64,000 bases of DNA from Micromonospora echinofusca (GCF_900091445.1 NZ_LT607733.1:1-64000); one strand, 5' to 3'; positions 16,277 through 24,671 are shown, counted from the stretch's first letter. Notes: generated by a model not told the origin, from the letters alone. Translations and numbers: made by a program.

Positions 16277-17202
16277 GCGAGGACCACGGAGCGGGTCAGG
16301 TGCCGGGGCGCGTCGGGGTCGAGGCCCCGGCTGGTGGCGAGCGCGACGGCGAAGCGTTGCGCCAGGATCAGGTCGGCCATCGGGTCGACGGGCGTACGGC
16401 CGGCGGCCCAGCTGCCGAGCACGGTGCGGCAGCCGTGGGTGCGACTGTGCACGAACGCCGCGCCCGTCGCCGCCACGTCGGCCGGCAGCCCGTCGGGCAG
16501 CTCGCCGAACGCCCAGACCAGCCGGCCCGGGGCGGCGATCGAGATCGGGCCGTGCCGGTAGTCCATCGCCGGGTACGCCTCGGCCCAGAAGGTCGCCGCC
16601 TCGCGGCACTTCAGGGCCGCCTCCTGGGCCAGCCCGACCGTCCAGCCGCGACCGAGGAAGGTGGCCTGCTCGATGCGGGTCGGGTCGATCGGCAGCGGGG
16701 CGCGTACGGCCACCTCGGCGTCGGCCGCGAGCGCGTCGATGTTGTCGCCGAGGTGGGCGCGGAGCAGGGCCAGCGCGGTGGTCGCGAAGCGCGTCTGCAC
16801 CACCGACCGCTCGTCGGCGAAGGGCATGGTGACCGCCGCGTCGGCCAGCGCGACGGCGGGGGAGTCGGGGTCGCCGACCAGGACGGTGCTCGGCACCCGC
16901 CCGCGCAGGGCGGCGATCAGCTCGGTGACCTCGGTGGTGGTGCCGGAGCGGGTGATCGCCACGAGCCGGTCGTAGCGCCGGCCGGTCGGGAACTCGGAGG
17001 CCTGGAAGGCGTCGGTCTCGCCCTGGCCGAGGTGCTCGCGGCGGGCCGCGTACGCCATCGCCATGAACCACGACGTGCCGCAGCCCACGACGGCGACCCG
17101 CTCCCCGGGGCGGGGGAGGTGGCTCGTCGCGGTGGCGGCGAGTCGCGCCGCCTCCCGCCAGCAGTCGGGCTGGCTCGCGATCTCGGCGTCGACGTACGAC
17201 AT
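16273..17202 (-). CDS. SIS-domain sugar isomerase/deaminase
   Basis: A 309-residue protein with two SIS domains, like the isomerase half of glucosamine-6-phosphate synthase and AgaS. VAVVGCGTSWFMAMAYAA (about 37-54) and AITRSGTTTEVTELIAAL (about 83-100) are the phosphosugar-binding Ser/Thr loops of domain 1. Domain 2 carries FLGRGWTVGLAQEAALKCRE and YRHGPIS. No N-terminal glutaminase domain is present, so it probably deaminates/isomerises an amino-sugar phosphate rather than making one. It is the first gene of the SIS-ROK-nagA operon. TAGGAG lies 5 nt before the ATG. The intergenic region with the repressor half-sites is directly upstream. Confidence 0.88.
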   Translation of the reverse strand: MSYVDAEIASQPDCWREAARLAATATSHLPRPGERVAVVGCGTSWFMAMAYAARREHLGQGETDAFQASEFPTGRRYDRLVAITRSGTTTEVTELIAALRGRVPSTVLVGDPDSPAVALADAAVTMPFADERSVVQTRFATTALALLRAHLGDNIDALAADAEVAVRAPLPIDPTRIEQATFLGRGWTVGLAQEAALKCREAATFWAEAYPAMDYRHGPISIAAPGRLVWAFGELPDGLPADVAATGAAFVHSRTHGCRTVLGSWAAGRTPVDPMADLILAQRFAVALATSRGLDPDAPRHLTRSVVLA

Positions 17203-17252
17203 GAGAACTCCTACGCAGGGGAGCGGTGCGCAATACGGCTCGTTAGAGCCGC

Positions 17253-17345
17253 CTTTCGCGCGTTATTCTGCGCGAAAGCGGCTGGCTGTGGCAACCAGCC
17301 CCGGCATCGCGCAAGACAGGGTTTTGCGCCCTCGTAGTTTCGCGC
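17253..17345. promoter_or_regulatory. Repressor half-site array between the amino-sugar operon and its DeoR regulator
   Basis: CTTTCGCGC (17253-17261) and GCGCGAAAG (17270-17278) form a perfect 9-bp inverted repeat with an 8-nt spacer. A third TTTCGCGC is at 17338-17345. Between them, GCGCAA (17309-17314) and TTGCGC (17324-17329) form a second palindrome. The array fills the divergent promoter region, so the DeoR-type protein probably controls both itself and the operon. Confidence 0.7.
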
Positions 17346-17396
17346 ACTACTGTGCACGCAATCAATCACCGACCGCGCAGTAACGGGAGGGCCGGG

Positions 17397-18182
17397 GTGG
17401 ACCGGTACGCCAGATGGAACGCCCTGCTCGAGATGCTGACCGACAACGGCCGGGTCAGCGTCGAGGAGGCCGCCGAGCGGCTGGACGTCTCCCAGGCCAC
17501 GATCCGGCGTGACTTCGACCAGCTCGCCCAGCAGCAGATGATCACCCGGACCCGGGGCGGCGCGGTCGCCAACGGCGTCTCGTACGACCTGCCGCTGCGC
17601 TACAAGACCGCCAAGCACTCGGCGGAGAAGCAGCGGATCGGCGCCGCCGCCGCGGCGTTGGTCTCGCCGGGCACCGTGGTGGGCCTCAACGGCGGCACGA
17701 CCAGCACGGAGGTGGCCCGGGCCCTGGCCGTGCGGCCCGACCTGAACACCAGTGCCGAGGGCGCCCAGCTCACCGTGGTCACCAACGCGCTGAACATCGC
17801 CAACGAGCTGCTGGTCCGCTCGCGGATGAAGGTCGTGGTGGCCGGCGGCGTGGTCCGCCCGAAGTCGTTCGAGCTGGTCGGCCCCCTGGGCGGGGCGCTG
17901 CTGCGCGAGGTCACCCTGGACGTCGCCCTGCTCGGCGTGGACGCCATCGACCCGCAGCTCGGCGCCGCCGCCCACCACGAGGGCGAGGCGGCGATGAACA
18001 ACCTGATGGTGGCGCGGGCCAAGCGGGTCGTGATCATCGCCGACTCGTCCAAGCTGGGCGGTCACGCCTTCGCCCGGATCTGCCCGGTGGACCGGGTGGA
18101 GACCCTGGTCACCGACTCGGGCGCCAACCCCGAGGTGGTGGAGGCGTTCCGGGCCGCCGGGGTCACGGTCGTCTGCGCCTGA
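17397..18182 (+). CDS. DeoR/GlpR-family transcriptional regulator
   Basis: A 261-residue repressor. The N-terminal DeoR helix-turn-helix includes RVSVEEAAERLDVSQATIRR (about 20-39), followed by the family linker ITRTRGGAV. The sugar-phosphate sensor domain includes the ribose-5-P isomerase-like loop VVGLNGGTTSTEVARAL and the conserved VVVAGGVVRPKSFELVGPL. Lys near the end (DSSKLG) is the usual effector contact. The start is GTG 17397, with GGGAGGG about 6 nt upstream. It diverges from SIS-ROK-nagA across repeats containing TTTCGCGC, so a phosphorylated amino sugar is the probable inducer (inference from context). Confidence 0.92.
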   Translation: MDRYARWNALLEMLTDNGRVSVEEAAERLDVSQATIRRDFDQLAQQQMITRTRGGAVANGVSYDLPLRYKTAKHSAEKQRIGAAAAALVSPGTVVGLNGGTTSTEVARALAVRPDLNTSAEGAQLTVVTNALNIANELLVRSRMKVVVAGGVVRPKSFELVGPLGGALLREVTLDVALLGVDAIDPQLGAAAHHEGEAAMNNLMVARAKRVVIIADSSKLGGHAFARICPVDRVETLVTDSGANPEVVEAFRAAGVTVVCA

Positions 18183-18250
18183 GGTACGCGCGCCTCCCTG
18201 CAAGCCCGGCCACGCTGAGTCACCTTCCCCATCCGTCGGCGCGTCGGATG

Positions 18251-18303
18251 CATACCGGGTATTGCGTGCGGCTGCATACCGCGTATGGTGTCGCGTGTCA
18301 TAC
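18251..18303 (+). promoter_or_regulatory. 24-nt-phased CATAC operator array over the ABC-transporter promoter
   Basis: CATAC recurs at 18251, 18275 and 18299, exactly 24 nt apart. The first two form palindromes ATACCGGGTAT (18252-18262) and ATACCGCGTAT (18276-18286). A -35 candidate TTGCGT (18262-18267) and -10 candidate TATGGT (18284-18289), with a 16-nt spacer, interleave with them, so a regulator bound to both would clamp the promoter. Confidence 0.65.
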
Positions 18304-18324
18304 GCCCATCGGGGGAGGTGCAGC

Positions 18325-19335
18325 TTGCCAGCTGTCCTGGAGATCGAAGGTCTCCGCAAGACGTACAAGAGCCGTCGGCGCGGCACCCGCAACGCGCTCG
18401 ACAGTTTCGACATGCGGGTCGAAGAAGGGCAGGTGCACGGCTTCCTCGGCCCGAACGGGTCGGGCAAGACCACCACGCTCCGTACGCTGCTCGGCCTCAT
18501 CCGGCCCGACGGTGGCCGGATGACGGTCCTCGGCCACGAGGTGCCCGCGGCGCTGCCCGCCGTCGCCGGTCAGGTCGGCGCGATCGTGGAGAGCCCGCAG
18601 TTCTTCCCGCACTTCACCGCGCGCGACACCCTGTCCCTGCTCGCCGGCGCGGGCGACGTGCCCCGGCAGCGCGTGGACGAGGTGCTGGAGCTGGTCGGGC
18701 TGCGCGACCGGGCCGGCGAGCGGGTCAAGACCTACTCGCTCGGCATGAAGCAGCGGCTCGCCGTCGCCTCGGCCCTGCTGAAGAACCCGAAGCTGCTGAT
18801 CCTCGACGAGCCGGCCAACGGCCTCGACCCGGGCGGCATCCGGGAGATGCGCACCCTGACGCGCAGCCTCGCCGAGTCGGGGATGACCGTGGTGCTGTCC
18901 AGCCACATCCTCGGCGAGATCCAGCTGATCTGCGACTCCGTCACCATCATCTCGCTCGGCCGGCGGGTCGCCTTCGGGCCGGTCGAGCAGGTGCTCGCGC
19001 AGCACTCCTCGGCCGCGGTCCGGGTGCGGCTGGAGGCGGTCACCGACCTGCCGGTCGCCGCCGAGGCGCTGGCCCGCGCGGGCATCCGGGTGACCGGTCA
19101 GCCCGACCACCTGATGCTCGCCGGGGTCGACAAGCCGGCAACGGTGACCCGGCTCCTCGCCGAGCAGGGCCTCTACGTCAGCGAGTTGGCCCCGGTCGCC
19201 GTCGACCTGGAGAGCGTCTTCCTCGAACTGACCGCCACCGCGCCGGTACCCGGCCAGCACCGGCAGGTCGACCAGTCCACGAAGGTCGGTGGCGCGGGGC
19301 AGCCCGGCGCCGCCGGAGGAGGGTGGGGCGCGTGA
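18325..19335 (+). CDS. ABC exporter ATP-binding protein (BcrA/DrrA-type)
   Basis: A 336-residue ATPase of an ABC-2 type exporter. It has Walker A GPNGSGKTTT (about 42-51), Q-loop region ESPQFFPHFT, signature YSLGMKQRLAVASALL, Walker B LLILDEPANGLDP and H-loop VVLSSHILGE. The C-terminal 90 residues form the usual BcrA-like extension, with a Gly-rich tail. TTG 18325 is chosen because GGGGGAGG lies 6 nt upstream and the homologous start (AVLEIEGLRKTYKS) is close; other starts lack a ribosome site. The permease gene overlaps by 4 nt (GTGA). The phased operator upstream suggests an inducible drug or peptide exporter, but the substrate is unknown. Confidence 0.92.
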   Translation: MPAVLEIEGLRKTYKSRRRGTRNALDSFDMRVEEGQVHGFLGPNGSGKTTTLRTLLGLIRPDGGRMTVLGHEVPAALPAVAGQVGAIVESPQFFPHFTARDTLSLLAGAGDVPRQRVDEVLELVGLRDRAGERVKTYSLGMKQRLAVASALLKNPKLLILDEPANGLDPGGIREMRTLTRSLAESGMTVVLSSHILGEIQLICDSVTIISLGRRVAFGPVEQVLAQHSSAAVRVRLEAVTDLPVAAEALARAGIRVTGQPDHLMLAGVDKPATVTRLLAEQGLYVSELAPVAVDLESVFLELTATAPVPGQHRQVDQSTKVGGAGQPGAAGGGWGA

Positions 19336-20348
19336 GCCTCTACCGTACGGAGCTGCGCCGGCTCGCGAAGCGGCGCTTCACCCGCTGGATGAGCCTGCTG
19401 GGCCTGCTGGTGCTCGCCATGGTGGTGATCGGGGTCTTCTTCACCAACGAGAAGATCGACGCCGCCGCGCTGGCCAAGGCCGAGCGCGCCGCCGAACAGC
19501 AGTGGCAGCGGGACGTCCGCCACAACGCGCAGTACCGCGCGGAGTGCGACAAGGCGAAGGCCGCCGGAACGGCCCAGGCCGAGGACTTCCCGCAGGACTG
19601 TGCGTCCATCCAGCCGCCGCCCAGGGAGGCGATCGAGACGCAGTGGTTCCTGCCGTCGACCTTCGACTTCCGGGAGAACTTCGGCGACACGCTGCTGCCG
19701 CTCGCGGCGATCCTCGCGCTGGTCGGGTTCGTCGTGGGGGCCTCGTTCGTCGGGGCCGAGTGGAACACCGGCGGCATGATGAACCTGCTGCTGTGGCGGC
19801 CGAAGCGGCTGACCGTACTGCTGACGAAGCTGGCGGCGCTGCTCACCGGGCTGGTCGCCCTGGCGGTGCCCACGACGGTGCTGTGGTTCGGCAGCTTCTG
19901 GCTGGTCGCCACGTTCCGTGGCAGCACGGCGAAGATGACCTCCGGGGCGTGGCAGTCATTCGCCCTGACCGGGCTGCGTGGGCTGGTGCTCGCACTGGTC
20001 ACCGCGACCATCGGCTTCGCGCTCGCCTCGCTGGGGCGGCACACCGCGATGGCCCTGGGCGGGGTGATCGCCCTGATGGTCGTCGGCCAGTTCGGTCTCG
20101 GCATCCTGCTGGCGATGGCCGGCGTGCGCTTCGCCGAGGCCTGGCTGCTGCCGACCTACGCCGTGGCGTGGATGCAGAAGAAGGTGACCCTGGAGGACTG
20201 GAACACCTGCCAGGCCACCTACTACGGCGAATGCAAACCGGACACTCTGGACATCACCTGGCAGCAGTCCTCGGTGATGATGACGGTCGGGTTCGTGGTG
20301 ATCCTCGGCGCGGCCCTCTGGGCGATGCGCCGGCGCGACATCTCCTGA
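19332..20348 (+). CDS. ABC-2 type exporter permease
   Basis: A 338-residue membrane protein with an N-terminal helix (about 19-40), an extracytoplasmic loop of about 90 residues containing two Cys (ECDKAKAAG, QDCASIQ), then five hydrophobic segments starting at LLPLAAILALVGFVVGASFV. The internal sequence EWNTGGMMNLLLWRPKRLTV between TM2 and TM3 is typical of ABC-2 permeases and is the coupling region for the ATPase. GTG 19332 overlaps the ATPase stop codon, so the two are translationally coupled. The large loop with paired cysteines, and two more near the C-terminus (NTCQATYYGECK), may form disulfides outside the cell. Confidence 0.9.
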   Translation: MSLYRTELRRLAKRRFTRWMSLLGLLVLAMVVIGVFFTNEKIDAAALAKAERAAEQQWQRDVRHNAQYRAECDKAKAAGTAQAEDFPQDCASIQPPPREAIETQWFLPSTFDFRENFGDTLLPLAAILALVGFVVGASFVGAEWNTGGMMNLLLWRPKRLTVLLTKLAALLTGLVALAVPTTVLWFGSFWLVATFRGSTAKMTSGAWQSFALTGLRGLVLALVTATIGFALASLGRHTAMALGGVIALMVVGQFGLGILLAMAGVRFAEAWLLPTYAVAWMQKKVTLEDWNTCQATYYGECKPDTLDITWQQSSVMMTVGFVVILGAALWAMRRRDIS

Positions 20349-20354
20349 CCGTCA

Positions 20355-20396
20355 GGCGGTGCGACCGTGGCTCTCCCCGGCCCCGGTCGCACCGCC
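20355..20396 (+). terminator. Hairpin ending the ABC operon
   Basis: Perfect 13-bp arms GGCGGTGCGACCG (20355-20367) and CGGTCGCACCGCC (20384-20396) with a 16-nt loop, 7 nt after the permease stop codon. Confidence 0.85.
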
Positions 20397-20531
20397 GGGT
20401 CGTCCGATGCGAACCGGGTCCGCCCTGGTTAGGCTGGTGTTCCCCACCGGTCGGCTGTCGCCGTGTGCCGCCCGCGTGCCGCCCCGGGAGACCGATCCGC
20501 CCGGAGCAGGACCAGCCCCACGAGGAGCGCC

Positions 20532-21095
20532 ATGCAGCCCGCCGACGCCGCCCCGGCCGCCACCGAGCCGCCCGCGACGGGACGGTCCGGCGAGCCGGTC
20601 GCGACGGGCGAGGCGGTCGCCGCCGACGCGCCCGACGCCGCAGGCGTCGTCCCCCACCCGCGCGGCGGCCCGGTCGCCGCGGCCCCGACCGTCCCGCAGC
20701 CCCGCTCGGCGGCGGAACCGGAACTCGCCGTGGCACCGCCCCGTGCCACCGGCGCCGCCGACCTCGACACCGGCGTACCGCCCGGCGACCTCGACACCGA
20801 CACCGACACCGACGCAGGGCCCGCCGATTTCGACACCGGCGTCCCGGCGGACGCCCGCCCGGAGAGCGGCCTGACCGAGCGGGAAGGGCGCATCCTCGCC
20901 TTCGAGCGGCAGTGGTGGCGGCACGCCGGCGCCAAGGAACAGGCCATCCGGGACACCTTCGGCCTCTCGGCCACCCGCTACTACCAGCTGCTCAACGCGC
21001 TGCTCGACAACCCGGCCGCCATCGCCGCCGAACCGGTGCTGATCGGGCGGCTACGTCGGCTGCGTTCCTCCCGGGCCCGCAACCGCCGCCGCTGA
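20532..21095 (+). CDS. DUF3263 protein with long disordered N-terminus
   Basis: A 187-residue protein. Residues 1-110 are low-complexity Ala/Pro/Asp-rich, including an Asp-Thr run (DLDTDTDTDA), and probably disordered. Residues about 113-180 are the DUF3263 domain found across Actinobacteria: LTEREGRILAFERQWWRHAG, then a helix-turn-helix-like FGLSATRYYQLLNALLDNP, ending with a basic RRLRSSRARNRRR. DNA binding is plausible from the fold and the basic tail but is inferred. GAGGAG (20522-20527) precedes the ATG by 4 nt. A -10-like TAGGCT at 20430-20435 lies about 100 nt upstream. It stands alone after the ABC operon's terminator. Confidence 0.85.
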   Translation: MQPADAAPAATEPPATGRSGEPVATGEAVAADAPDAAGVVPHPRGGPVAAAPTVPQPRSAAEPELAVAPPRATGAADLDTGVPPGDLDTDTDTDAGPADFDTGVPADARPESGLTEREGRILAFERQWWRHAGAKEQAIRDTFGLSATRYYQLLNALLDNPAAIAAEPVLIGRLRRLRSSRARNRRR

Positions 21096-21308
21096 GCGCT
21101 GTCGCACCCCGCGACCGGTTCCGACCCGGCGGTCCGGTGCCGTCGCCGTGGTACCGCCCGACCGGCCGTCCCACCGCTGTCCCCGACCCCGCGCCGGAAT
21201 GTCGGCGACCCGCACGGGTACGCGGGTGTCGTTCCGGGCCGCGTGCCGCGGCCGGTTCACGTTCCGGGCCGTGACGCTGCGGCCCGGGGCCGACGGAGGG
21301 AGCGGGCG

Positions 21309-22022
21309 ATGACGCAGATGAACCCGAGCCGGCCACCGGACGGTGCGACCGGCACCGCACAGCAGGCCCGGCAGGAGGCGTCCCGGGTCGGGCACCAGGC
21401 GGCCCAGGCCGGCGGACAGGTCGCGCACACCGCCGCCGAACAGGGCGGACAGGTGGCGTCGGAGGCCCGGCGGCAGGCGCGCAACCTGACCGGCGAGGCC
21501 GGCACGCAACTGCGCGACCAGGCCCGGGCGCAACAGCACCGGGCCGCCGACGGGCTGCGCGGCATCGGGCGCGAACTCGGCTCGATGGCGGAGCGCAGCG
21601 AGGACTCCGGGATGGCCGGTCAGGCGGTCCGCCGGATGGCCGACGCCGCCGAACAGGCCGCCGGCTGGCTCGACGAGCGCGAACCCACGGCGGTGCTCGA
21701 CGAGGTGCGGTCGTACGCGCGACGGCACCCGGGCACCTTCCTGGCCGGCGCGGCCCTGGCCGGCATGCTGGTCGGGCGGCTCACCCGGAACCTGGCCGCC
21801 TCGGGCGACGGGGCGCGGGGCACGGGCCAGCCGTCGACCCCGCCGGCCGCCGCCCCGACCGGACCGGGTGCCGCGCCGATCCCGGCCGGCCCGCGACCGT
21901 ACGAGCGGACGGTCGAGGCGCCGTACGCGGCCGAGGAGGCGTACACCGGGACGGCCCGGGTGCGCAACGCCTCGCCTCCCGGTCGGCAGGGGCCGGACAT
22001 CCCCGGCGGAGTGGCACCGTGA
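21309..22022 (+). CDS. Membrane-anchored coiled-coil-rich envelope protein
   Basis: A 237-residue protein, first of a three-gene set with a holin-X-type and a DUF3618 protein. Residues about 15-120 are a Gln/Ala/Arg-rich helical repeat region (QQARQEASRVGHQAAQAGGQ), of the kind seen in apolipoprotein- or LEA-like proteins. One short hydrophobic segment, TFLAGAALAGMLVGRL (about 140-155), could insert in the membrane. A Pro-rich tail follows. I recognise no enzyme motif. The context suggests cell-envelope stress or membrane shaping. A GGAGGGAG-type ribosome site precedes the ATG at 21309; the next gene starts inside its stop codon (GTGA). Confidence 0.75.
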   Translation: MTQMNPSRPPDGATGTAQQARQEASRVGHQAAQAGGQVAHTAAEQGGQVASEARRQARNLTGEAGTQLRDQARAQQHRAADGLRGIGRELGSMAERSEDSGMAGQAVRRMADAAEQAAGWLDEREPTAVLDEVRSYARRHPGTFLAGAALAGMLVGRLTRNLAASGDGARGTGQPSTPPAAAPTGPGAAPIPAGPRPYERTVEAPYAAEEAYTGTARVRNASPPGRQGPDIPGGVAP

Positions 22023-22411
22023 GCGCCCCCGAGAAGGAACGGACGCAGTCGGTCGGCGACCTGTTGGGCGACGTGACCCGGGACTTCTCGACGCTGGTCC
22101 GCAAGGAGGTCGAACTGGCCAAGGCGGAGCTGCGCGAGGAGGCGGGCCAGGCCGGCAAGGTCGGCGGCATGTTCGGCGGGGCGGCGCTGGCCGGGTTCCT
22201 GACGGTGCTGTTCGTGTCGTACGCGCTGTGGTGGGGGCTGTCCAACGTGATGGACCAGGGCTGGGCGGCGCTGATCGTGGCCGTCATCTGGGCCGCCGTC
22301 ACGGGTGTCCTGCTCGGCAGGGCGCGCAAGGAGAAGGCGCAGCTCCGCGCGGTGCTGCCCCGGACGAGGCAGACCGCAGGGGAGATACCGGACGCGATGC
22401 GCGGCCGGTGA
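22019..22411 (+). CDS. Phage-holin-like (holin-X, superfamily III) membrane protein
   Basis: A 130-residue protein: a soluble helix with the family pattern DVTRDFSTLVRKEVELAKAE, then two membrane helices (about 48-70, MFGGAALAGFLTVLFVSYAL, and about 80-100, GWAALIVAVIWAAVTGVLL), then a basic tail. It matches the putative actinobacterial holin-X family (Pfam Phage_holin_3_6). In host chromosomes such genes sit with DUF3618 genes and are not prophage remnants, so lysis is not implied. The GTG at 22019 overlaps the previous TGA. The downstream DUF3618 gene is 22 nt away with its own Shine-Dalgarno (GGGAGG). Confidence 0.85.
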   Translation: MSAPEKERTQSVGDLLGDVTRDFSTLVRKEVELAKAELREEAGQAGKVGGMFGGAALAGFLTVLFVSYALWWGLSNVMDQGWAALIVAVIWAAVTGVLLGRARKEKAQLRAVLPRTRQTAGEIPDAMRGR

Positions 22412-22433
22412 ACCAGCCGGGAGGGAGTAGATC

Positions 22434-23141
22434 ATGTCCAACGATCCGGACCGGATCCGGTGGGAGATCGAGAACACCCGGAACGAACTGAGCAGCGACG
22501 TCGACGCGCTGGCCGACAAGGTCAATCCGCGACGGATCGCCGGTGAGCGCGTCGGGCAGGCCCGTGGCGCACTCACCCGGGCCAGGGAGAAGGTGATGGG
22601 CGTGCAGTCGGACGGGCACGGTGCCGCGCAGCGGGTGTCGCACGCGACAGGCCAGCGCATGTCGCACGCGGCCGATTCGGCGCGAGGGCTCGGGGAGCAG
22701 TCCCGGGAACGGATGTCGCACGTGGCCGGGTCGGTGCGGGAGGAGGCCCGCTCCCTCGGGCAGCAGTCCCGCCAGCAGGCGCAGGGCAACCCCCTCGCGG
22801 CCGGCCTCATCGCGTTCGGCGCCGGGCTGCTGGTCTCGTCGCTGATCCCGGCCAGCCGTCCCGAACGGCAGTGGGCCGGGCAGGCCAAGGAGATGGTGAG
22901 CGAGCACTCCGACCAGCTGCGTGCGCAGGCCGGGCACCTTCGGGAGCAGGCCAGCGAGGTCGGCCGCGAGGTGGGCCACGAGATGCGCCACAACCTGCGC
23001 GAGCCGGCGCAGGAAGCGGCCCGCGCCGTCGGTTCCACGGCCGTCAGCGGCGCGTCCGCCGTCCGGGACCAGGGCGGGTCGGCCGCCCACCAGATGCAGG
23101 GGCAGGCGCATGAGGCCGCCGACGACCTCCGTCGCCGCTGA
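22434..23141 (+). CDS. DUF3618-domain membrane protein
   Basis: A 235-residue protein. The DUF3618 motif is N-terminal: DRIRWEIENTRNELSSDVDA then LADKVNPRRI (about 6-38). A Gln/Arg/Ser helical segment with repeated RMSHAADSARG/RMSHVAGSVRE units (about 60-110) follows, then one membrane helix NPLAAGLIAFGAGLLVSSLI (about 118-137), then a second long amphipathic coiled-coil (about 145-235). The repeat SHATGQRMSHA...RMSHVAG suggests a periodic helix. The function is unknown; the pairing with the holin-X-type protein is conserved in actinomycetes, which suggests a joint envelope role. GGGAGG precedes the ATG. Confidence 0.85.
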   Translation: MSNDPDRIRWEIENTRNELSSDVDALADKVNPRRIAGERVGQARGALTRAREKVMGVQSDGHGAAQRVSHATGQRMSHAADSARGLGEQSRERMSHVAGSVREEARSLGQQSRQQAQGNPLAAGLIAFGAGLLVSSLIPASRPERQWAGQAKEMVSEHSDQLRAQAGHLREQASEVGREVGHEMRHNLREPAQEAARAVGSTAVSGASAVRDQGGSAAHQMQGQAHEAADDLRRR

Positions 23142-23172
23142 GGCGACCCGGGTCGTCGGGGCGGCGCGGACG

Positions 23173-24009
23173 ATGCGGGTACGCTCCGCGTCCGCGCCGC
23201 CGCCCGGCCGGCCGGTCAACGAGGACTTCGTCTTCCGGTTCGGGCCGCTGGCGGGCGTACTGGACGGCGCGACCGTGCCGGAGGGCTTCGACACGGGCTG
23301 CGTGCACGGGCCGTCCTGGTACGTCCGGCACCTCGCGGCCCGGCTCGGGCTGGCGGAGGCGGTCCGCCCGACGGCGACACTGATGAGCAACCTGGCGGCG
23401 GCGATCCTCGCCGTCCGGGCCGACCACGGCGGCGGGTGCGACCTCGATCATCCGGGCACCCCGTCGAGCACCGTCTGTCTGCTGCGTGACGGCGGCGACC
23501 ACCTGGACTACCTGGTGCTCTGCGACAGCCCGCTGGTGCTCGACGCCGGCGGCCGGATCAGCGTGGTCACGGACGACCGGCTGGACGCCGCCACGGCGGC
23601 GGTGCGGGCCACGGTGGCAGCCGTGCCGGCGGGTTCCGCCGACCGGCTCACCCGGTTCCGCCTGGCCGTCGGCGTGCAGCGGGAGCGGATGAACCGTACC
23701 CACGGCTACTGGGTGGCCGCAGCCGACCCGGACGCGGCGTTCCACGCGGTGACGGGCACCCTGCCGCTGCGCGGGCCGGGCGCGGTACGGCGTGCGGCGC
23801 TGCTCAGCGACGGGGCGTCGGCGCTGGTGGAGCAGTTCGGCCTGCTCGACTGGGCGGGCCTGCTGGACGTGGCGACCGCGGAGGGGCCGGGCGCGCTGAT
23901 CGACCGGGTACGCGCTGCGGAGCGTGACCATCCGGACCGGTTGCGTCGGCACAAGCCCGCCGACGACGCCTCGGTGCTGCTCTGCGAGTTCGACGCCGAC
24001 GAGCCCTGA
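23173..24009 (+). CDS. PP2C-like (PPM) protein phosphatase family protein
   Basis: A 278-residue protein with a reduced PPM phosphatase pattern. RPVNEDFVFRFGPLAGVLDG has the metal-binding Asp/Glu of motifs 1-2, STVCLLRDGG and LVLCDSPLVLD are core strands, VRRAALLSDGASALVEQFG is motif 8, and the C-terminal KPADDASVLLCEF is the Asp-Asp metal motif. The usual G-H-G after the motif 2 Asp is replaced by GAT, so activity may be altered. The start is set at ATG 23173 because homologous members begin shortly before the NED motif. Its 31-nt gap from the DUF3618 gene suggests co-transcription with the envelope set. No kinase partner is visible. Confidence 0.75.
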   Translation: MRVRSASAPPPGRPVNEDFVFRFGPLAGVLDGATVPEGFDTGCVHGPSWYVRHLAARLGLAEAVRPTATLMSNLAAAILAVRADHGGGCDLDHPGTPSSTVCLLRDGGDHLDYLVLCDSPLVLDAGGRISVVTDDRLDAATAAVRATVAAVPAGSADRLTRFRLAVGVQRERMNRTHGYWVAAADPDAAFHAVTGTLPLRGPGAVRRAALLSDGASALVEQFGLLDWAGLLDVATAEGPGALIDRVRAAERDHPDRLRRHKPADDASVLLCEFDADEP

Positions 24010-24161
24010 CCGGCCCGCGCCCGCCGGCTGCCCTGCCAGCCTCGACAGCGGAGCGTGAGGCGGAGCACCATGCGGTCCGACCGGCCGGTACCTTCCGCCG
24101 GACCGCCAGTGGAAGCCCGATGGGGTGGACTTGAGCCGGTGGGGGCGGCAGACTGCGGCAC

Positions 24162-24671
24162 GTGGCGGGAACGGTGCGGTTGGAGCCGATCGACGAGCGA
24201 AACCTGGAGCCATTGCTCTCCGTAGCGGCTGCGGAGGCGGAGCCCAGCGACGTGATGCCGCCGGTGGAGGCGCCGGCGGGGTGGTCGCACGCCCGCCGGG
24301 AGGCGTTCCGTGAGTTCCACCGGGCCAGCTTCGCCGGCCTGGACGGCCCGACCGGCACCTGCATGTACGCGATCCTGGCCGGCGGCGAGGTGGTCGGCAT
24401 GATCCGGATGAGCCGACGAGGCGAGCCCGGCACGGTCGAGACCGGGATGTGGCTGGGCCGCTCCGCCCGGGGCCAGGGGATCGGCGCGGCCGCCCTGCGC
24501 GAGTTGTTGAACGAGGCGGCGGCGGCCGGAATGCGCCTCGTGGTCGCGGAGACCACGGTCGACAATCTCGGCGCCGTGTCCGTCCTGGAAAAATGCGGGG
24601 CTAAATTGCGCGAGGATGGCGGTAAGGTGCACGCGGAAATATGCCTCGATTCGGCGCTGCCGGCCGTGTGA
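24162..24671 (+). CDS. GNAT-family N-acetyltransferase
   Basis: A 169-residue acetyltransferase. The acetyl-CoA pyrophosphate loop is MWLGRSARGQGIGAAALREL (about 103-122), preceded by the beta4 strand GMIRMSRRG and followed by RLVVAETTVDNLGAVSVLEK, with the conserved Asn. The substrate is unknown; RimJ/RimL-like peptide N-acetylation is one option. GTG 24162 has CAGACT (24149-24154) 7 nt upstream and no Shine-Dalgarno, consistent with a leaderless mRNA. The last 80 nt of the gene have lower GC than the rest (GGAAAAATGCGGGGCTAAAT), continuing into the AT-richer promoter region of the gas-vesicle cluster. Confidence 0.85.
   Translation: MAGTVRLEPIDERNLEPLLSVAAAEAEPSDVMPPVEAPAGWSHARREAFREFHRASFAGLDGPTGTCMYAILAGGEVVGMIRMSRRGEPGTVETGMWLGRSARGQGIGAAALRELLNEAAAAGMRLVVAETTVDNLGAVSVLEKCGAKLREDGGKVHAEICLDSALPAV

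Noticed and set aside
21210..21225. GGGTAC (21216-21221) as a SigB-type -10 for the holin/DUF3618 set
   Set aside because: No GTTT-like -35 at the right distance; match too weak to claim.
22019..22411. Holin-like gene as prophage remnant
   Set aside because: It belongs to the chromosomal holin-X/DUF3618 pair; no other phage gene is near.
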